From the NCBI GenBank assembly GCA_018881555.1, contig JACAXG010000093.1, forward strand, positions 1,855,549-1,919,548: a stretch of 64,000 nucleotides of DNA. Direction: 5' to 3'. This DNA is from Amblyornis subalaris (Eukaryota; Chordata; Aves; Passeriformes; Ptilonorhynchidae). Made by a program: the position numbers and the translations under genes. Position 1 is the first letter of the stretch. Each line of letters opens with the position of its first letter. Under the pieces are notes generated by a model. It was not told where the DNA came from, made no database searches, and worked only from the letters and a program-made list of their open reading frames with translations. Below, one piece after another: positions 10,193 through 22,703 of this stretch.

Positions 10193-13100
10193 TGTCCCAG
10201 CTGCCCCCAGCCTCTGTTTTTAATTAGTGGTGTATGACAGGTTCCTAAATTAATCCTCTCTTCTGACAGACCAGGAGCCAAAGTGCTNAACTGAGACACC
10301 AATTCGAAATGCCCAAAGTCCCGGGGTTTGAGCACTGCACACGATGCCCAACAAGGGAGCAGTGACCCCTCTTNCCCAGAGCGGGCCCGAGTTTCCCATA
10401 TCCCAAATCTAACAGTGTGTTGCCAGCCCTAACTCAGGGAGGGGACACCCTGCATTTGCCACATCCAGAAACAGCTTTTGGAGTTCGCAGCTCGTTGGGA
10501 GCTCCGGGATGTTTATTTACAGGGCACCGTGCGAGACATCTGTTCAGCCTGGCTTTCTGACTGAGAGGGAATTTATCCTTGGCAAATCAGTTTTGGGAGT
10601 CAGGAGCCGGTTTNGTGGCAGTCCGAGGGTTTGGCCAACGCTATCATTTAGTTTGATTTTTGTCCCTTCTCCCAAGCCACAAAGAGGCCACGNTCAATCA
10701 CCAGAGGAGATGCACGGCTAGGAGTGATTAAATAAAATTAAAGCACTTATTTGAGCAGTGGTGATGCTTCTGACAGATGAGGTTTGAAATGCTTCCTAGG
10801 AATTTAACAGGGAGCAAGAAATCATCAGAAACATTGCAGGGCTGAGANCTGGCCAAACGCATCCTGAGCTTGGCAGGGTGGGTTATGGGGACATCACCCT
10901 CTGCTGTGCGTCACTGGGACGAGGCAGGNCAGCCCAGCTGGGCCCAGCATTACAAGAGGCCACCCTAAAACTGCNGCTAAACCACATGGAAATCTTGAAA
11001 ACGCCTCAGAAATAAATCTGAAGGGTGTGCATTTTATTTTTGCCCTGTAAGATAGGGCCATGCTCGTCTTTGTGCCTGTTCTTTGCACGTGTCTGTGGGG
11101 AAAGGGACAACAGCCCTGCTAAGGGANACCCCACTGGGCACCAAGTCTTCCTCACCATGGCAAATACCAAACCCAGCCAGATGTGAGCCAATATCACATA
11201 GCACAAGAACCCAAATAAAGGCAATCTTCATGCATCAAGACACGGCTATCTTTTTCCCAANTGAAAAAAAAAACCACCAAACATCATCTAAAAGCATTCA
11301 AGAAACGTAAACATTTACTTTAATAAAACATTTACATTCATTACCAGGCGAGACGTTGCAAGCAAGAATGAGTCAGTGAATGTAGCTGGACTTGGGAGCT
11401 GTGCAGGGTAATGACTGCNCTGACCAGCTTCAAAACCACATTAGGACTCCTGATTATTTATTATAAAATGCCTGCACAGAGGGAGAGACCTAATTGTCTG
11501 ANGAAGATCCCAACCCCTGTGGGTATCACAGCACACTGTACCTGTAAGAGTCAGGGCTCATTAGCCTAATCACAAAGAATAATACTGGGAGCAGAGCTCT
11601 GCAAAGCTACTGATTTTTTACACCCTACGAGTTTCACAGAAACACACTTTTTTTTTTCCCCCCGTTTGGTGGGGCTCTTTATCTTCTATCCCTCTCTGGC
11701 ATCTCAGAGCCTTCCCCCAAATCCTCGCTGCAGACGCCAGCAAGCCCAGGCTCTGCAGGGCCACAAACGTTCAGCATCTCCTGCAGTCCCTGATTAATCA
11801 TCCCCATCCTCTCCCCACGCGTGGAGCCGGAGCAGGGGAGGGTGGTCAGCAGATGTGTGGGTGGTGGGGCTGCAGAGGGAGCTTTTCCTTTGCATTAATC
11901 TCGTGCATACAGGCAGGGATTTTTTTCAGTCTCCAACATGTGTCACTGGTGAGAAGCTTCCCCGTTATGCTGCTTTGGAATACAGCTACAAATGAGTTCA
12001 GCTGGAATTCCTGTGCCTTTTATTACCTTACAGATTTCGAGTGTGGATGCATCCAGGGTAGGATTCATACCTGCATGGTTNATTTTCCTGCTGCCTCCTT
12101 TTTCTCAGCCCTGTCCCCTCTCCTCCACGAGGCAACACTGAACAAAGGTGACACTGATTTTTCATGAGGAGAAATATTACAAAGCTTGTCTAATCTGGCT
12201 GGTTATCCATACCCACGTAGGAAACATCACAAGGCTGCACTTTGCATCCTTCCCCTCCACCTCATGAATAAAAAAAAAACCTGTTTGCTCATCAAAACCT
12301 TTTGGCCATCAGTGGAAGGTCCCATCCTTACTGCAGGTTCTAATCTTGCTTCCTTCACTCATGGGGCTGCCTCACCACATGCTCGGGGAGAGCAGATCCC
12401 TGGACACAAGGCGGCTCCTCCACGAGAGCCCAGCACCATCCCATCCTCCCAGCACGGAGGTGGTCAGCCCAGGGCCCTGCTTTTGGGGAGAGCTGTAAAT
12501 GCCCTGGGTTATGGATCCTCCCCAAGTGCCATGGGATTTCCCAGCAAAGGGAAGATGTACCATTTACCTGGAATCTGGTGTGTCACTCAGGGCACACGTG
12601 CCAGCCCTGCGGGGACAGGCTGTTAACCCAGCCCCTGGAGACACCAGGAGTATTTCACTCTAAACCCTTCCAGCAGAAGGGGAGAACCTCATAAATGCCT
12701 TTTTAACTCGGGGTTAATCCTCAGCAACGCTGCTGGTCCCCTTAAATCCACACAAACGCAGACGTGTGAAGCCATAAACCCGAGGCTCCTTGGCTGGCGG
12801 CGGCGCTGGAAAGGGTTCAGAGGGACCATGTGCTTTTCAAGTTAAGTGTTTTTGGCCCCTGCTCCCGGCGTTCCCCCTGCTGCCGGTGTTCCCTGGAGCA
12901 CAGAGCCGGCCTGACCTCCCTGGAAGCTTTGTGCACACCCCTGGCCCTCCACGGAGAGCAGTTTGGCACCGAGGGCCTGACGCCCAGCGAGCCAAATGCA
13001 TCCCTAGGTATGTTCACAGCCACTGCTGCTTCCTTTGACTCGCTCCAGAGGTGTCCCAGGGGCTCCATGCTCCTGCCAAGAAGCCATGACATCACTTATG

Positions 13101-14270
13101 GTATTAATAATTACAGCGTATTCACAGATATATTCACAATACGTTCACAGACTCGGATGACAGAGTTTTGCTTGAAGCCACTGCCTCCCTTATCCTCCTT
13201 CCCACACCCCCAGTTTTCCCATTTGCTTATCTATTCCCTCCCAGGGAGGAAAGGTCAAAGNCGGGAGTAGAAGGAGTTAGGAATATTTTTCCTCTTAAAT
13301 GAAGAAAACGCACATTACTCAAATGATTCTTCATTTTAAACTCCACGCTCCCTGCACAGCCCTCAGTGAGATGGCAATTTATAAATTCTGCAAGAAAGAA
13401 ATCACGAAAAACTTTGTTCCTTGTCCTATTACACGGCTTAGAGAAGAAAGATTCTCCCACNGAAGTTCTGGAATGGGAAATGCAGAACAAGAGCTGCACA
13501 GAGCCAGCTCCAGTCACCCTCGTGTTGGTCTGAGTTATTTCACAGTGGCCAAAAGTCTGTTAAGTCTTTGCAGAGCAAACAAGCGGAAAGACACNGCTCC
13601 TGCTGGGTCGTAAAGAGCCTGGCTCCTGTTTTTATGGCATGGAAAAACCCGGGGAGAGCAGGGGAGGGCTGAAAGGAACGGGGGGTGATGGAGACAAAGT
13701 CAAACCGTGGGACAACATCAGGGTATGAGCTCACTCCGAAAGCTACACTCTCTCCTTTCCCACTTCCCAGGGCCTCCAGGAAAACCCTGATTTTCAGGAG
13801 AGCAGGGGGGCAGGGTGTGGTTTCACANCCAGCTCAGAGTTTCTGTGCTGGATGGGCTGGGGAACAAGCACAGACTGATGTGGAGTCCATCACCCTCGGG
13901 TACATAAAGGGAGGTAAAGACCAGAGCATCACCTGCTCCAAGAGGACCAAATCCATCTCCCACTGCCCCCAGCACAGACTTGCTGCGTCCTGGCTCCGGC
14001 TCAGAGGANGCTTGGACAGAGCTCTGCTCCTCTGAGCATCCGAGGAAGCACAGCTCCATTGGTGGCAGGAATGAGGCTGCACAAATTGCCATTATTCCCC
14101 CAGAGTCTCAGAGGGGAGGGNGAGCCAAAACAAGCCCCTGACTCTGAGCAAAGGCTCACTAAATGTGTCTTGACAAATCTCAGCTTCAGTAGCCAACTTC
14201 ACTCCAAGGAATTTAAATNGGTTTTTGTTAGAAATTACTTAAAAGTGATTTCCCCCCCTATTCCACTCTG
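10193..14270. other. unique non-coding sequence
   Basis: Four kilobases with no CR1 recognised. Around 13085-13155 there is a TGACATCAC word (CRE-like) followed by three spaced TTCACA words and an ATTAATAATTACAG motif, a small regulatory-looking cluster. A T/C run lies at 11648-11663. Open frames reach 146 aa but overlap others and have no domain character. Confidence 0.42.
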
Positions 14271-14796
14271 ATGAGACCCCTCCTGCGGAGCTGCGTCCAG
14301 CNCTGGGGTCCACAANATCAGAGGGGTGTGGAGCTGCTGGAGCAAACCCNGAGGAGATCACAAAGATTTTCCAAAGGCTGGAATACTTCTGTTATGGAGC
14401 CAGGCTGGGAGAGCTGGGGGTGTTCACCTGGAGACAAGATGGCTTCAGGGAGACCTCAGAGCCCCTTCCAGTGCCTAAAGGGGCTCCAGGAGAGCTGNAG
14501 AGGGACTTGGGACAAGGGATGGAGGGACAGGACACAGGGAATGGCTTCCCACTGCCTAAGGGCAGGGATAGATGGGATATTGGGAAGGAATTGTTCCCTG
14601 TGAGCGTGGTGAGGCCCTNGCACAGGTTGCCCAGAGAAGCTGTGGCTGCCCCTGGATCCCTGGAAGTGTCCAAGACCAGGNTGGANGGGGCTTGGAGCAA
14701 CNTGGGATAGTGGAAGGTGTCCCTGCCCATGGCAGGGGCTGGGGTGAGATGGNCTTTAAGGTCCCTTCCAACCCAAACCATTTTGGGATTCTATGG
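14271..14796 (+). mobile_element. CR1 LINE, long 3' fragment
   Basis: About 525 bp, among the longer copies here. It begins atgagacccctcctgcgg, passes through ttccagtgcctaaaggggct (14466-14485), ggatggagggacaggacaca (14518-14537) and gatgggatattgggaagg, and ends with the ttccaacccaaaccatttt terminus and a single ATTCTATG tail unit. No reverse-transcriptase frame is intact. N bases at 14681 and 14686 lie in the recurrent gga(N)gggg position. Confidence 0.95.
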
Positions 14797-16401
14797 AATA
14801 TCTGCAGCCACGTCCTTTCCGACCTGGCTACCCTTTAACCCAGTCCCAGGACGCTCTGGAGGAAACGCCTCTGCACAAACACACAACAATCAGGGGTGGC
14901 TTTGGGTGTGCCCCTGCAGCTTGTGACCAAACCCTTGTTCCCAGCTCCCAGAGTCTTTCCAACACTGAGCCACATCCAACTAAACCTTGGAGTGCTCCGT
15001 TGGAAGCACAGGAGCCAGCGCATCTCAGGGAGATGATTAGAGCAAGCAGGCAAGGAGGAAGATTACATCTTTGCTCATTAAAGAAAGAAAATTCCTGTAA
15101 ACCTGCACGAGCTNATCATAAAAGAAGTATTTTCTTTCCCCTGACAGCTTTTGTTCTGCTAAAAAAAAAAATAAAAATAACATCTTGCACACCTCCAAAG
15201 CAGCCAAATAAACAAACACCCGAGTCACCTTGGGTTTTGGGGTGGTGGTTGTTTTTCCCTTTGCCTGCTGCTCGCAGCATCGCAATTTTCTCGGAGCATG
15301 AAAATAAAAATAATATTTTACATGAAGAAAGGAGACAACTTCAGATTTGACAAAGCTCTTTTTCTTAGTATCGACAAGCAATCATCATCCATCTTGCAAA
15401 TGGGTACTTGCCTCAGAGCACATCCACACCATCCCTGGATTTCTGGTCCTCGGAGGACTGGGATAACAAACGAATCTTCACCGGCTCCAATGATTTCAAA
15501 GCTAATCAGAAGATAAAAAGGCTGGCAGGACAGCTGACAATACATTACCCACCAACAACAGATCTGTGCAGGACATTTATGTATTTAAATTCCAGGCGTG
15601 GGGAGGCTTGGACACATTCCTTGAACACGGGGGTGCTGGAGTGAGGAGAGACAAAGCAGGGAATAGCAGAGCATGGACACCACGAAGGGGTTGGGGTGTT
15701 TTCCCTGCATCCCACAGGGCAGTGCCACCAGGACGGGACCCACACACTCCATGATGTCCACACTCCGAGGTGCCCAAAGGCAGCCCATTCCATGCTGGTT
15801 TATGCAGGAAGACAAAACAAATAAGAGATGGCAAATCCCAGTCACCCCATCCAAGAGCTCCCAGGACTCCCTGGGAGACAGGAAGAGTCCCAGGATCCAC
15901 ATATTACATGGCACATCAGAGGAATAAAACACATGGAAGGAGGAAAACTTCTTAAAAACAATTAAAAGTAATCCTATCGAGAACTCCCCTGATTTTATGT
16001 GGAATCTTCCTGATCTAGAACTTGCTTCCAGGGATTCTTTTTCCATGCCATCACCTCAAGCTTAAAGCCCCCTGCTTTTTCTTTCCACGGGGTGTGGATA
16101 TTCTGAACAAGGATGAAGTTTAAAATCCTGATTCTTAAATCAAGCACTGCCTCCAATTTGTCACAGAGGCCCCAAATTTGTCTGCACTACGATCAGCAGC
16201 CAAATTCCCACAAAACAGGCTCTGCCAAAGGAAAATATGCTAGATCTCAATCATCCTGACACTGTTTGTGTTTGGGACTCAGTTTTTTTGTGGCCAAAAA
16301 GGCCAATTGAGGTGTCTTTAACAGAGCAAGAGGGGCTGTGGTTTGTGCAGTAAAAGCTCCTCAGAATGTGATGTTCTTCCCTGTGCCATCATAATGAGGA
16401 G
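14797..16401. other. unique non-coding sequence
   Basis: No recognised repeat. An A/T-rich simple stretch lies at 15161-15181. Local open frames (up to 185 aa at 14793-15350) are not protein-like. Confidence 0.45.
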
Positions 16402-16512
16402 GCAGAATCATGGAATGGGTAAGCTTGGAAAACCACTGGAGGTCATCTAATCCAACCCTGTGGCTCAAGCAGGTTCACGTCTGCAGGACATTACTCAGGA
16501 TGGTGTCCAGAG
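16402..16512 (-). mobile_element. decayed CR1 LINE fragment, reverse orientation
   Basis: The + strand reads gcagaatcatggaatggg, ggtcatctaatccaaccctg, then ctcaagcaggtt and ggatggtgtccagag. This is the expected order of an older CR1 3' end in reverse, but with many changes and no match I can follow past about 16512. Confidence 0.6.
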
Positions 16513-16939
16513 ACATCACCAAGGCTGATGGAAAATGTAAATTCTCCTTCAGGATTTCCCAGGAAAACTCTTAAACCTATGGATACCTCACTCTTCCAAA
16601 GAGTTTGTTCTCCAAACCAAGTGTCTACATCTATAGATCCCAGTGAGAGGTGGTTGGAGCATCTGACTCTGGTTTTGATGAGGGAACAGCTCCTGAAGAA
16701 GAGCTGCAAGAACCTCCTGCCTCTGGAAAAATGTCAAAACGTGGCTGAGCGAGAATTTCCCATTGTTTCCCTTCGCCTCCTGACTCTGGAGTTCAGAGAG
16801 GTGAAGCCGTTCCAAAGACAGAGGAATAGATTTAGATTTTGGTGACTGATCCCGAGTTTCCCAAAAGCTTCCATATTCATCCTGATGGGAGAGAGATCAC
16901 TGAGGGCAGCTTGGATAATTTGGATCACTGGGAGCAGCT

Positions 16940-16959
16940 CAGATAATTTGAATTATCTG
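16940..16959. repeat. 20-bp near-palindrome
   Basis: Nine-base arms (cagataatt and aattatctg) around a TG centre. The left-hand neighbour at about 16912-16924 carries a related gataatttgg word, so the palindrome may have arisen within a small local duplication. Confidence 0.7.
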
Positions 16960-17869
16960 CAGATTCCTGTTTCTTGATGCAGAGAAATCTCTGTGAATTT
17001 GCCCAGTGGGGCTCGAGAGGAATTTTGGTGGGAGCCCAGAATTCCCGATGATCCTTTCTGACACCAGAGCTCTCCCATCATGTCCAGTTAGAGCCAGTCC
17101 ACGGGACTGCCACGGAGCTCCTCTACCCTGACTAAATCCCAGCTCCTGAGAGGAAAACAGGCACGAGCCCTTTATCCCCCACAATACCCCTCGCACGGGT
17201 TGGCGCCGAGGACCTGCCAAAAAAACATCTGGAAAAGCACCAGGACTGCCAGGGAAAGGAGCTGATGGGCTGAGGGAAGCAGCTCTATCCCCCACAGAAG
17301 AGCTGCACTAATTTATTACATTTTAGTCTTCGGTCAACTTTGAGACAACCACTGAAGAGCGAGTTTCCACTACAACATCCATCATTTTATCAACCTTATT
17401 TTTTGTGATATTTTGTAAATTACAATAAATTTGCTTTCTTCTGAATATTCAGATGCTTCAAAAGGTACCCAAAGGATGCAATTAGGCCCTGGGGAAATAT
17501 GCTATTATGTGCACATATCATGTTTTGCATAGGCTTTCCAGCATCTACATAATTTATGTTTTTCTGCATAATTTCCCCTTTTTATGTTTCCTATGTGTTT
17601 GTGAGATAATGCAGGAATCAGCCCTCTCCCACCAAAAACACAGAGAGAGCTCAAGTCTGTATTCTTGCTTCACCCAATCTGCTTCACTTCCCNCAAAACC
17701 CTTGGAGAAACCCCCGGAGAAATCCCTTCATACGCACCAAACATCAATGCCCGAGGAAAAACCCAGAAGGTCGAGGCAGCTCTCTGAAAGGAACCAGAAC
17801 CTTGTCCACTCCCATATTCATCTGGGCATTCCNAGGGGCCTCTGATGGATAACGTCGGAACGGGAAAGC

Positions 17870-18110
17870 TTTCAAACTGCCTCTAATCCTCGCGAAAATA
17901 ATTCTCCCCAAACTTTCAAGTCGCTCTTTAGCTTTCCACGCCAGTCGCTCGCATCCAAACCGGCTTTTAATTAAAAATAAAATAGGAATGGTGATAAAGA
18001 GGAGGAGGGCTCTCAGGCAGGATGCGGGAAAAGGTGATGCCTGCTCTTCCTTTTTAACTCTGTTGGCTGGAATTTTTAGTTTGGGGATTTTTAGTTTAAT
18101 TTTTAAAAAA
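17870..18110. promoter_or_regulatory. candidate regulatory stretch
   Basis: An unusual mix of surviving CpGs (TCGCGAAAA at about 17890, TCGCTCGCATCC at about 17946) and AT-rich homeodomain-like words (TTTTAATTAAAAATAA near 17965) without any recognised repeat. Preserved CpGs in AT-rich DNA can signal constraint or hypomethylation. Not tested. Confidence 0.22.
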
Positions 18111-18794
18111 ATTTTAAAAGGAAATAAAAGTGGGGGGGGGGACACAGCTTCATGCAGGTGACCCCTGGCCACAGGCTGAGCCCCCACACAAGTACTTAAA
18201 TGTGGTCATTCCTCTTTTTTAGGTTGTGATAAACAGCTCATGGGCTGGAAATAGACATTTGATGTCTTGGATTGGATTTTTTGTGTTTTCTCTCAAGCAC
18301 CAGCCAGGATTTCTCTGCCCCAGGTGGTGGGGGACAAGAAACAGAGACTTTTCTTGCCCTCCCAAACCCCAACCTCACTGCACCCCTCAGCCACAGTGGC
18401 TGCTCCACCTTCCCCAGCTCCTGGAGTCATGGAGAGCCTGAGAAAACTTCCTTAAAAGTCAATATATTAATAATAACCTCTCATCTTTGCACTCATATAT
18501 TCAAGTGCTCAGAAGATGGAGCCCTTCAGACCCAAAAATAAAAATCAAAATGCAACTCACCCATTCTCCTCCAAAAAAACCCCAGCCTAACAAAAATAAC
18601 CACTCCCAAACACGGTCCCTGCAAGTGAAATTGGGAGGAAAAAACCCCATTTCCCTTTGTACCTTCCCCAGAATATTATGGGCTAATCCACTTATTTCAA
18701 ACTCACTCCTGAGTCCGTGTAAAAATCACTCATGGACCAGCAAGGAGACGTTATAAGTATGTTTTCTTCTCCACAAACCGTGACAGCCTTCAAA

Positions 18795-18799
<5 letters not shown>

Positions 18800-18826
<27 letters not shown>

Positions 18827-18828
18827 AA
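18800..18828. repeat. A-rich low-complexity tract
   Basis: About seventeen A followed by GAAAAAAAAG. Simple sequence with no element body upstream. Confidence 0.85.
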
Positions 18829-19969
18829 AGGTCTCATGTGAATAAAAGAAAATATTTATGTTGTGAAACCTGCAGCGTGAAACAGCAGGAATAAAATAAT
18901 CTGGTAAAATTTAAAGAGTAAGATTCTTTGTAGAATACATAAGAGAACACCTGCTGCTTTCCTTATTTTTTATTTATTATAATTAATAAGTTCAAGCTAA
19001 GCAGTATGCAGATGTGTAAAAACAAACAGGCAAAAAAAATTTAAAAAAAATGAATACTTGTCATTAAAAAGTTCATTTGAAGTCGAGAAACTGTATGATT
19101 AATTAATCAGAACAGAATCTGCTTGCTTGAAAGCCTATTGACATATGTTTTAAAATCATTTGTGTAATTCAAGATAACGAAGAGCAAGGACCACGTGCAG
19201 GATGCTCTCCCAGAGCCACCACCCCCTCGAGCACGAGGCAGATGATCACAGCCACTGGGTGCAGTAAAGCTTATTTTTAAAATTAGAACCACAGGAGAGC
19301 AGAAAAATGCCTTTTAGAGAAGATTTCTGTGTGCTCCAGCACCTCTTTCTTCAGGAATCCAGTCCAGTGGAGCTCACTCATCCTCTCCCCCTTCCCTATT
19401 TATTTTAAGCTCAGAGTCTCACACCTCCCGGCAAACACTCATTGATTCCATAGATCCAGCCTGTATCGATAATAAATTTCCTAATGAGCTGAAAGACTTG
19501 GAAAAAGCTGGAGGTTTAGCCAGGGCAAAAGGCACCGAAAGGAATTCTTTCATTCCAATGAAAGCAAACACAATAGGGTCAAGCCTGGGTTTGGGGTGGT
19601 GAGGGAGGCGAAATAGTTCAAGGAATTTATTCAGGAAGAAAATTACAGGAAGAGAGGACAAGGATGGGAGGAAAGTGGGGTTTGGGAATGGGCTCACGGT
19701 GTGCCCTCAGTCCTGCCTTTACACCCTTCCACAAGCACTTCCCAAGGAAAGAGTGGAGCAGTTTTTAACATTCCTTTCATCACAGTGTGTGAGGAGCATC
19801 CTCCCTGCCAGCCATGCTGGGACCTCAGGAGAGCAGAGAGCTGCTCGTAATAAAACTGTTCGGCCTCACCTTTGTACCTCTAAGACAGGGATCCTGTTCC
19901 TAAAAGCATTAATCCCCTCTTATCCNTATAATATTGCTCCAATTTAAAAATACAGAGTGGGTCAGGAAT

Positions 19970-20052
19970 CACCAAATCATTCAGGTTGGAAAAGATCTCC
20001 AAAACTGAGTCCAAACATCAGCTCAGCGTGGCCAAGGCCACCACCAGACCTT
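19970..20052 (-). mobile_element. CR1 LINE fragment, reverse orientation
   Basis: Reads aggaatcaccaaatcattca, ggttggaaaagatctccaaa, gagtccaaac, then ggccaaggccaccacc. This is the reverse of the CR1 branch that ends 'gacttgatgatcttagaggtcttttccaacctaaatgattctatgatt'-like. Short and 5'-truncated. Confidence 0.8.
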
Positions 20053-21999
20053 GCAGCCATAAACTCTTCTGTTTCCCTGTGGAATTAGAAAACTAAAANA
20101 AATCCATGAGAATTCTGCGGGATAAACATCATATTTCTCTCCACGGGCAGAGCAGAGGTGGCACCCAGGACACCCCCAGCACCCTGAGCCACGAGGTTAA
20201 TTAATTAATCAATTAGAATTAATCTCTTAAAATAGATTGAAAGATAAAAACTACACCAAAACTTCCTTCCACCTCTGCCCTTCCCGAAGCACTTCATTTC
20301 TGCTGCTCCCACTGCAGCATCAGCATCTAAACCAGAACTCACCTAAATCATGGTCAGGCAAGAAAATTAAAATCCCTTACAAATCTCTTTACACAGAGTA
20401 AAACAAATTTCCAAACAAACTCTTTCGAGCAGCAACAACCACCAAGATCGTTGGGTGTAAAATCTCCATGGGGAAAAAATAAATAAAAATCAACACGGAG
20501 AAAACAAAATACAACGGAGTCCTTGGAGCTGCCTGGTGCTCCTTGGTCAACTCAAATACATATATTTAAACTGGTCTTTTCTCATGAAAAANTCCCTTCA
20601 ATAAACTGCAGGGTTTTGGTCCAAAAGTGTTTGTCAGAAAATTCCCAGGCCAAAATACTCCAGCTCAAAGCACATAAGTCAGGTAAGAAACAGTAGCCAA
20701 GGATAGACTTTCATTCCACCTAAATATTTTGGCATCTGCTTGGCATCTGAGAGTCACCAGGATTTACAATCCAAGCAGGAATACCCATCCATGTTTTATG
20801 TGATGTACACAGAGACGTATTCCTTGGTTTCAGAGGGATGGTGGAGAGATCCCAAGCAGTTCTGACCTCTGCTATTTGCAGAGACCTTTCCTGGCAGGGG
20901 CTGCGCTCCCAAATACAGCCAAGAGATTATTTTCTCACTCGACTTTTTATATTTATAGCTTTACAAAAATAAACGTGGCGTATTTAGGGGCTGTGTCATA
21001 TTTTTAAAAAGCTCAACCGAGGCACATTTTGGACTTTTTATTTTTAAAGTTTGCTCTTTTTCAAACATAATTTCCTGAATGGTTTTCTATGATCAAAAAT
21101 CTATGAAAATGTCCAGATTTTGTACCCCTTCAGTTACCATCTCCAAAAAGCAAATAAGTGGAAGCAAGAACAATACTAAAAGACCACTTTTATAGCAAAG
21201 AGGCAGCACGCTCAAAGTTAAACCTGGCTCTAAAAGCAGCTGAGCAAGTGCACATTTGTTTTCAAAACGCACNCTTCCCATCCTAAGCACAAAATTAAAA
21301 AAGAAAACATAAAACCTGGTTTTAAGTCCAAATGAGCCTCAGCTGGTTCATCTTCTTTATAAAGATAAGTATCTGATCCAGGTCAAAGGGATCCAGCAGC
21401 TCTTGGAGTGCAAATATCACCTTTGTGTTTTGGCAGGTGCTGAAGAAACTCAGTGCAGCTCTGTGAGGGAACACACAGGATGTGGGCTTTGGAAATAGAA
21501 TTTCCAGGCATTGCTGGGGTGNATTCCCCACAAACTGACACTAAAAGCCTTCTCTCTCCAATAGGCTGGGTTAGGACCATCNTTTTATCCCCAAGCACCC
21601 TCCCACCGGTACCTCTCAACTAATGGCACATATAAAGATGAATATTTTTAAAATATTCATGTACGAGGGGTCTGTGACTGCTCTGCCNCGAACCCCAGGA
21701 GTGTAGCCTGAAACACCCAGAGCGTCCTTTAAAAAACAAATCCATTTGTTGCATTCCCTGCTTCCGAAAGTGCATTTTTAGGCACCCACCTCGCGGAGAG
21801 CAGGTCCTGAAACTGGGAGGACAGGACTCCACAATGCCCATTGCTGTGCTCAAAGAGCCTGCACAAAGTTACCCACACCTCCTCACTGGCTTGAAAATAA
21901 ATCACTAACTAGAGCCAGTTGTAACAAAGGAGTGTGTGGAGGGGGAAAAAAAAAACAGAATATCCTAATTGATTATTTAGTGCAAAAAAAAAGGAGGAA
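20053..21999. other. unique non-coding sequence
   Basis: AT-leaning DNA. A TTAATTAATTAATCAATTAG cluster at about 20196-20216 gives several overlapping homeodomain core sites. No repeat family or gene recognised. Confidence 0.42.
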
Positions 22000-22440
22000 A
22001 ATTATCACAGGTGGTGATGGCAGATGCGACAGCCCAGGAAACTTGGCAAAACATGGATTATATTTGATTACTGATATGGATACTTTTATGGTGTTGCTGT
22101 TCCAACTTCTTCTAAACCCTTCCAACAGCAAGGAGTTACATGTAATAATAGAAAATTGCAGTTACAGAGTTTTTCCTCCGTTTTTTTTCTTTTTAAATAC
22201 CTAGATCNCTGCCACCAATGCCAGCTGCCGTGAGATATGAACTGCCTAAGCAAGGCTGGAAAATTCCTTCCGTGAAAACAACGGCAGCACTTCAGTGTTT
22301 AAAAATGGCTCACCGTGGTCAGGCCTCAGAATGGGTGTGTGACCACAAGAAAGACACCACCATGCATATTTTGTCACAGCATTTCCAGGCAGTGAATTAA
22401 GTGATATTATTATAGTTAATTAGTGAACGCTAATTGATTT
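22000..22440. promoter_or_regulatory. candidate conserved non-coding element
   Basis: Repeat-free sequence with an E-box-like CAGGTG near 22008, a GATTATATTTGATTACTGATA run near 22055, and at its right end a tight homeodomain-like cluster (ATAGTTAATTAGTG and GCTAATTGATT, 22412-22440). The internal open frame at 22218-22400 (60 aa) ends within it but has no recognised similarity. Called from motif texture only. Confidence 0.28.
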
Positions 22441-22577
22441 TTATGATTTTTTTGTAATTTTCCTCTCCCACAATATTTTAAGATTTTTGGCTGGTGGAGT
22501 TTTAGGGAGATGCTGGTGGGTGTGAAACCCCACCTGGGGACAGAGACTCCATCCTCATGGTTCAGGCANCTTCCACC
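22441..22577. other. unique spacer before CR1
   Basis: Short spacer. Its right end (catggttcaggcancttcc) may be a decayed part of the following CR1, but I cannot align it. Confidence 0.35.
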
Positions 22578-22703
22578 ATGTCCCATCCCTGGAAGTGNCC
22601 AAGGCCAAGTTGGATGGGGCTTGGAGCAACCTGGGATAGTGGAAGGTGTCCCTGGATGAGCTTTAAGGTCCCTTCCCACCCAAACCACTCCATGATTCTT
22701 TGG
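22578..22703 (+). mobile_element. CR1 LINE fragment with internal deletion
   Basis: Runs from the ccatccctggaagtg block through cttggagcaacctgggatag to ttcccacccaaaccactcc and an ATTCTTTGG tail. The usual segment ctgcccatggcaggggtgga between gtgtccctg and gatgagcttt is missing, a deletion of about 20 bp compared with the other copies here. Confidence 0.92.

Larger units (their letters stand above)
16513..19969. other. unique non-coding sequence with short palindromes
   Basis: Includes an imperfect direct duplication of a cagctNNgataatttg motif at 16908-16959, whose second copy forms a near-palindrome; an AT-rich section with TTAATTAAAAATAAAAT near 17968; and A-rich simple sequence at 18800-18828. 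No gene recognised. Confidence 0.42.

Noticed and set aside
9673..10227. 184-aa plus-strand open frame
   Set aside because: Its second half is the reverse complement of a CR1 end (10031-10192), so the frame is an artefact.
15545..16046. overlapping frames of 107 and 153 aa on the minus strand
   Set aside because: Two or more frames of the same strand are open together in ordinary unique DNA, and none shows domain character.
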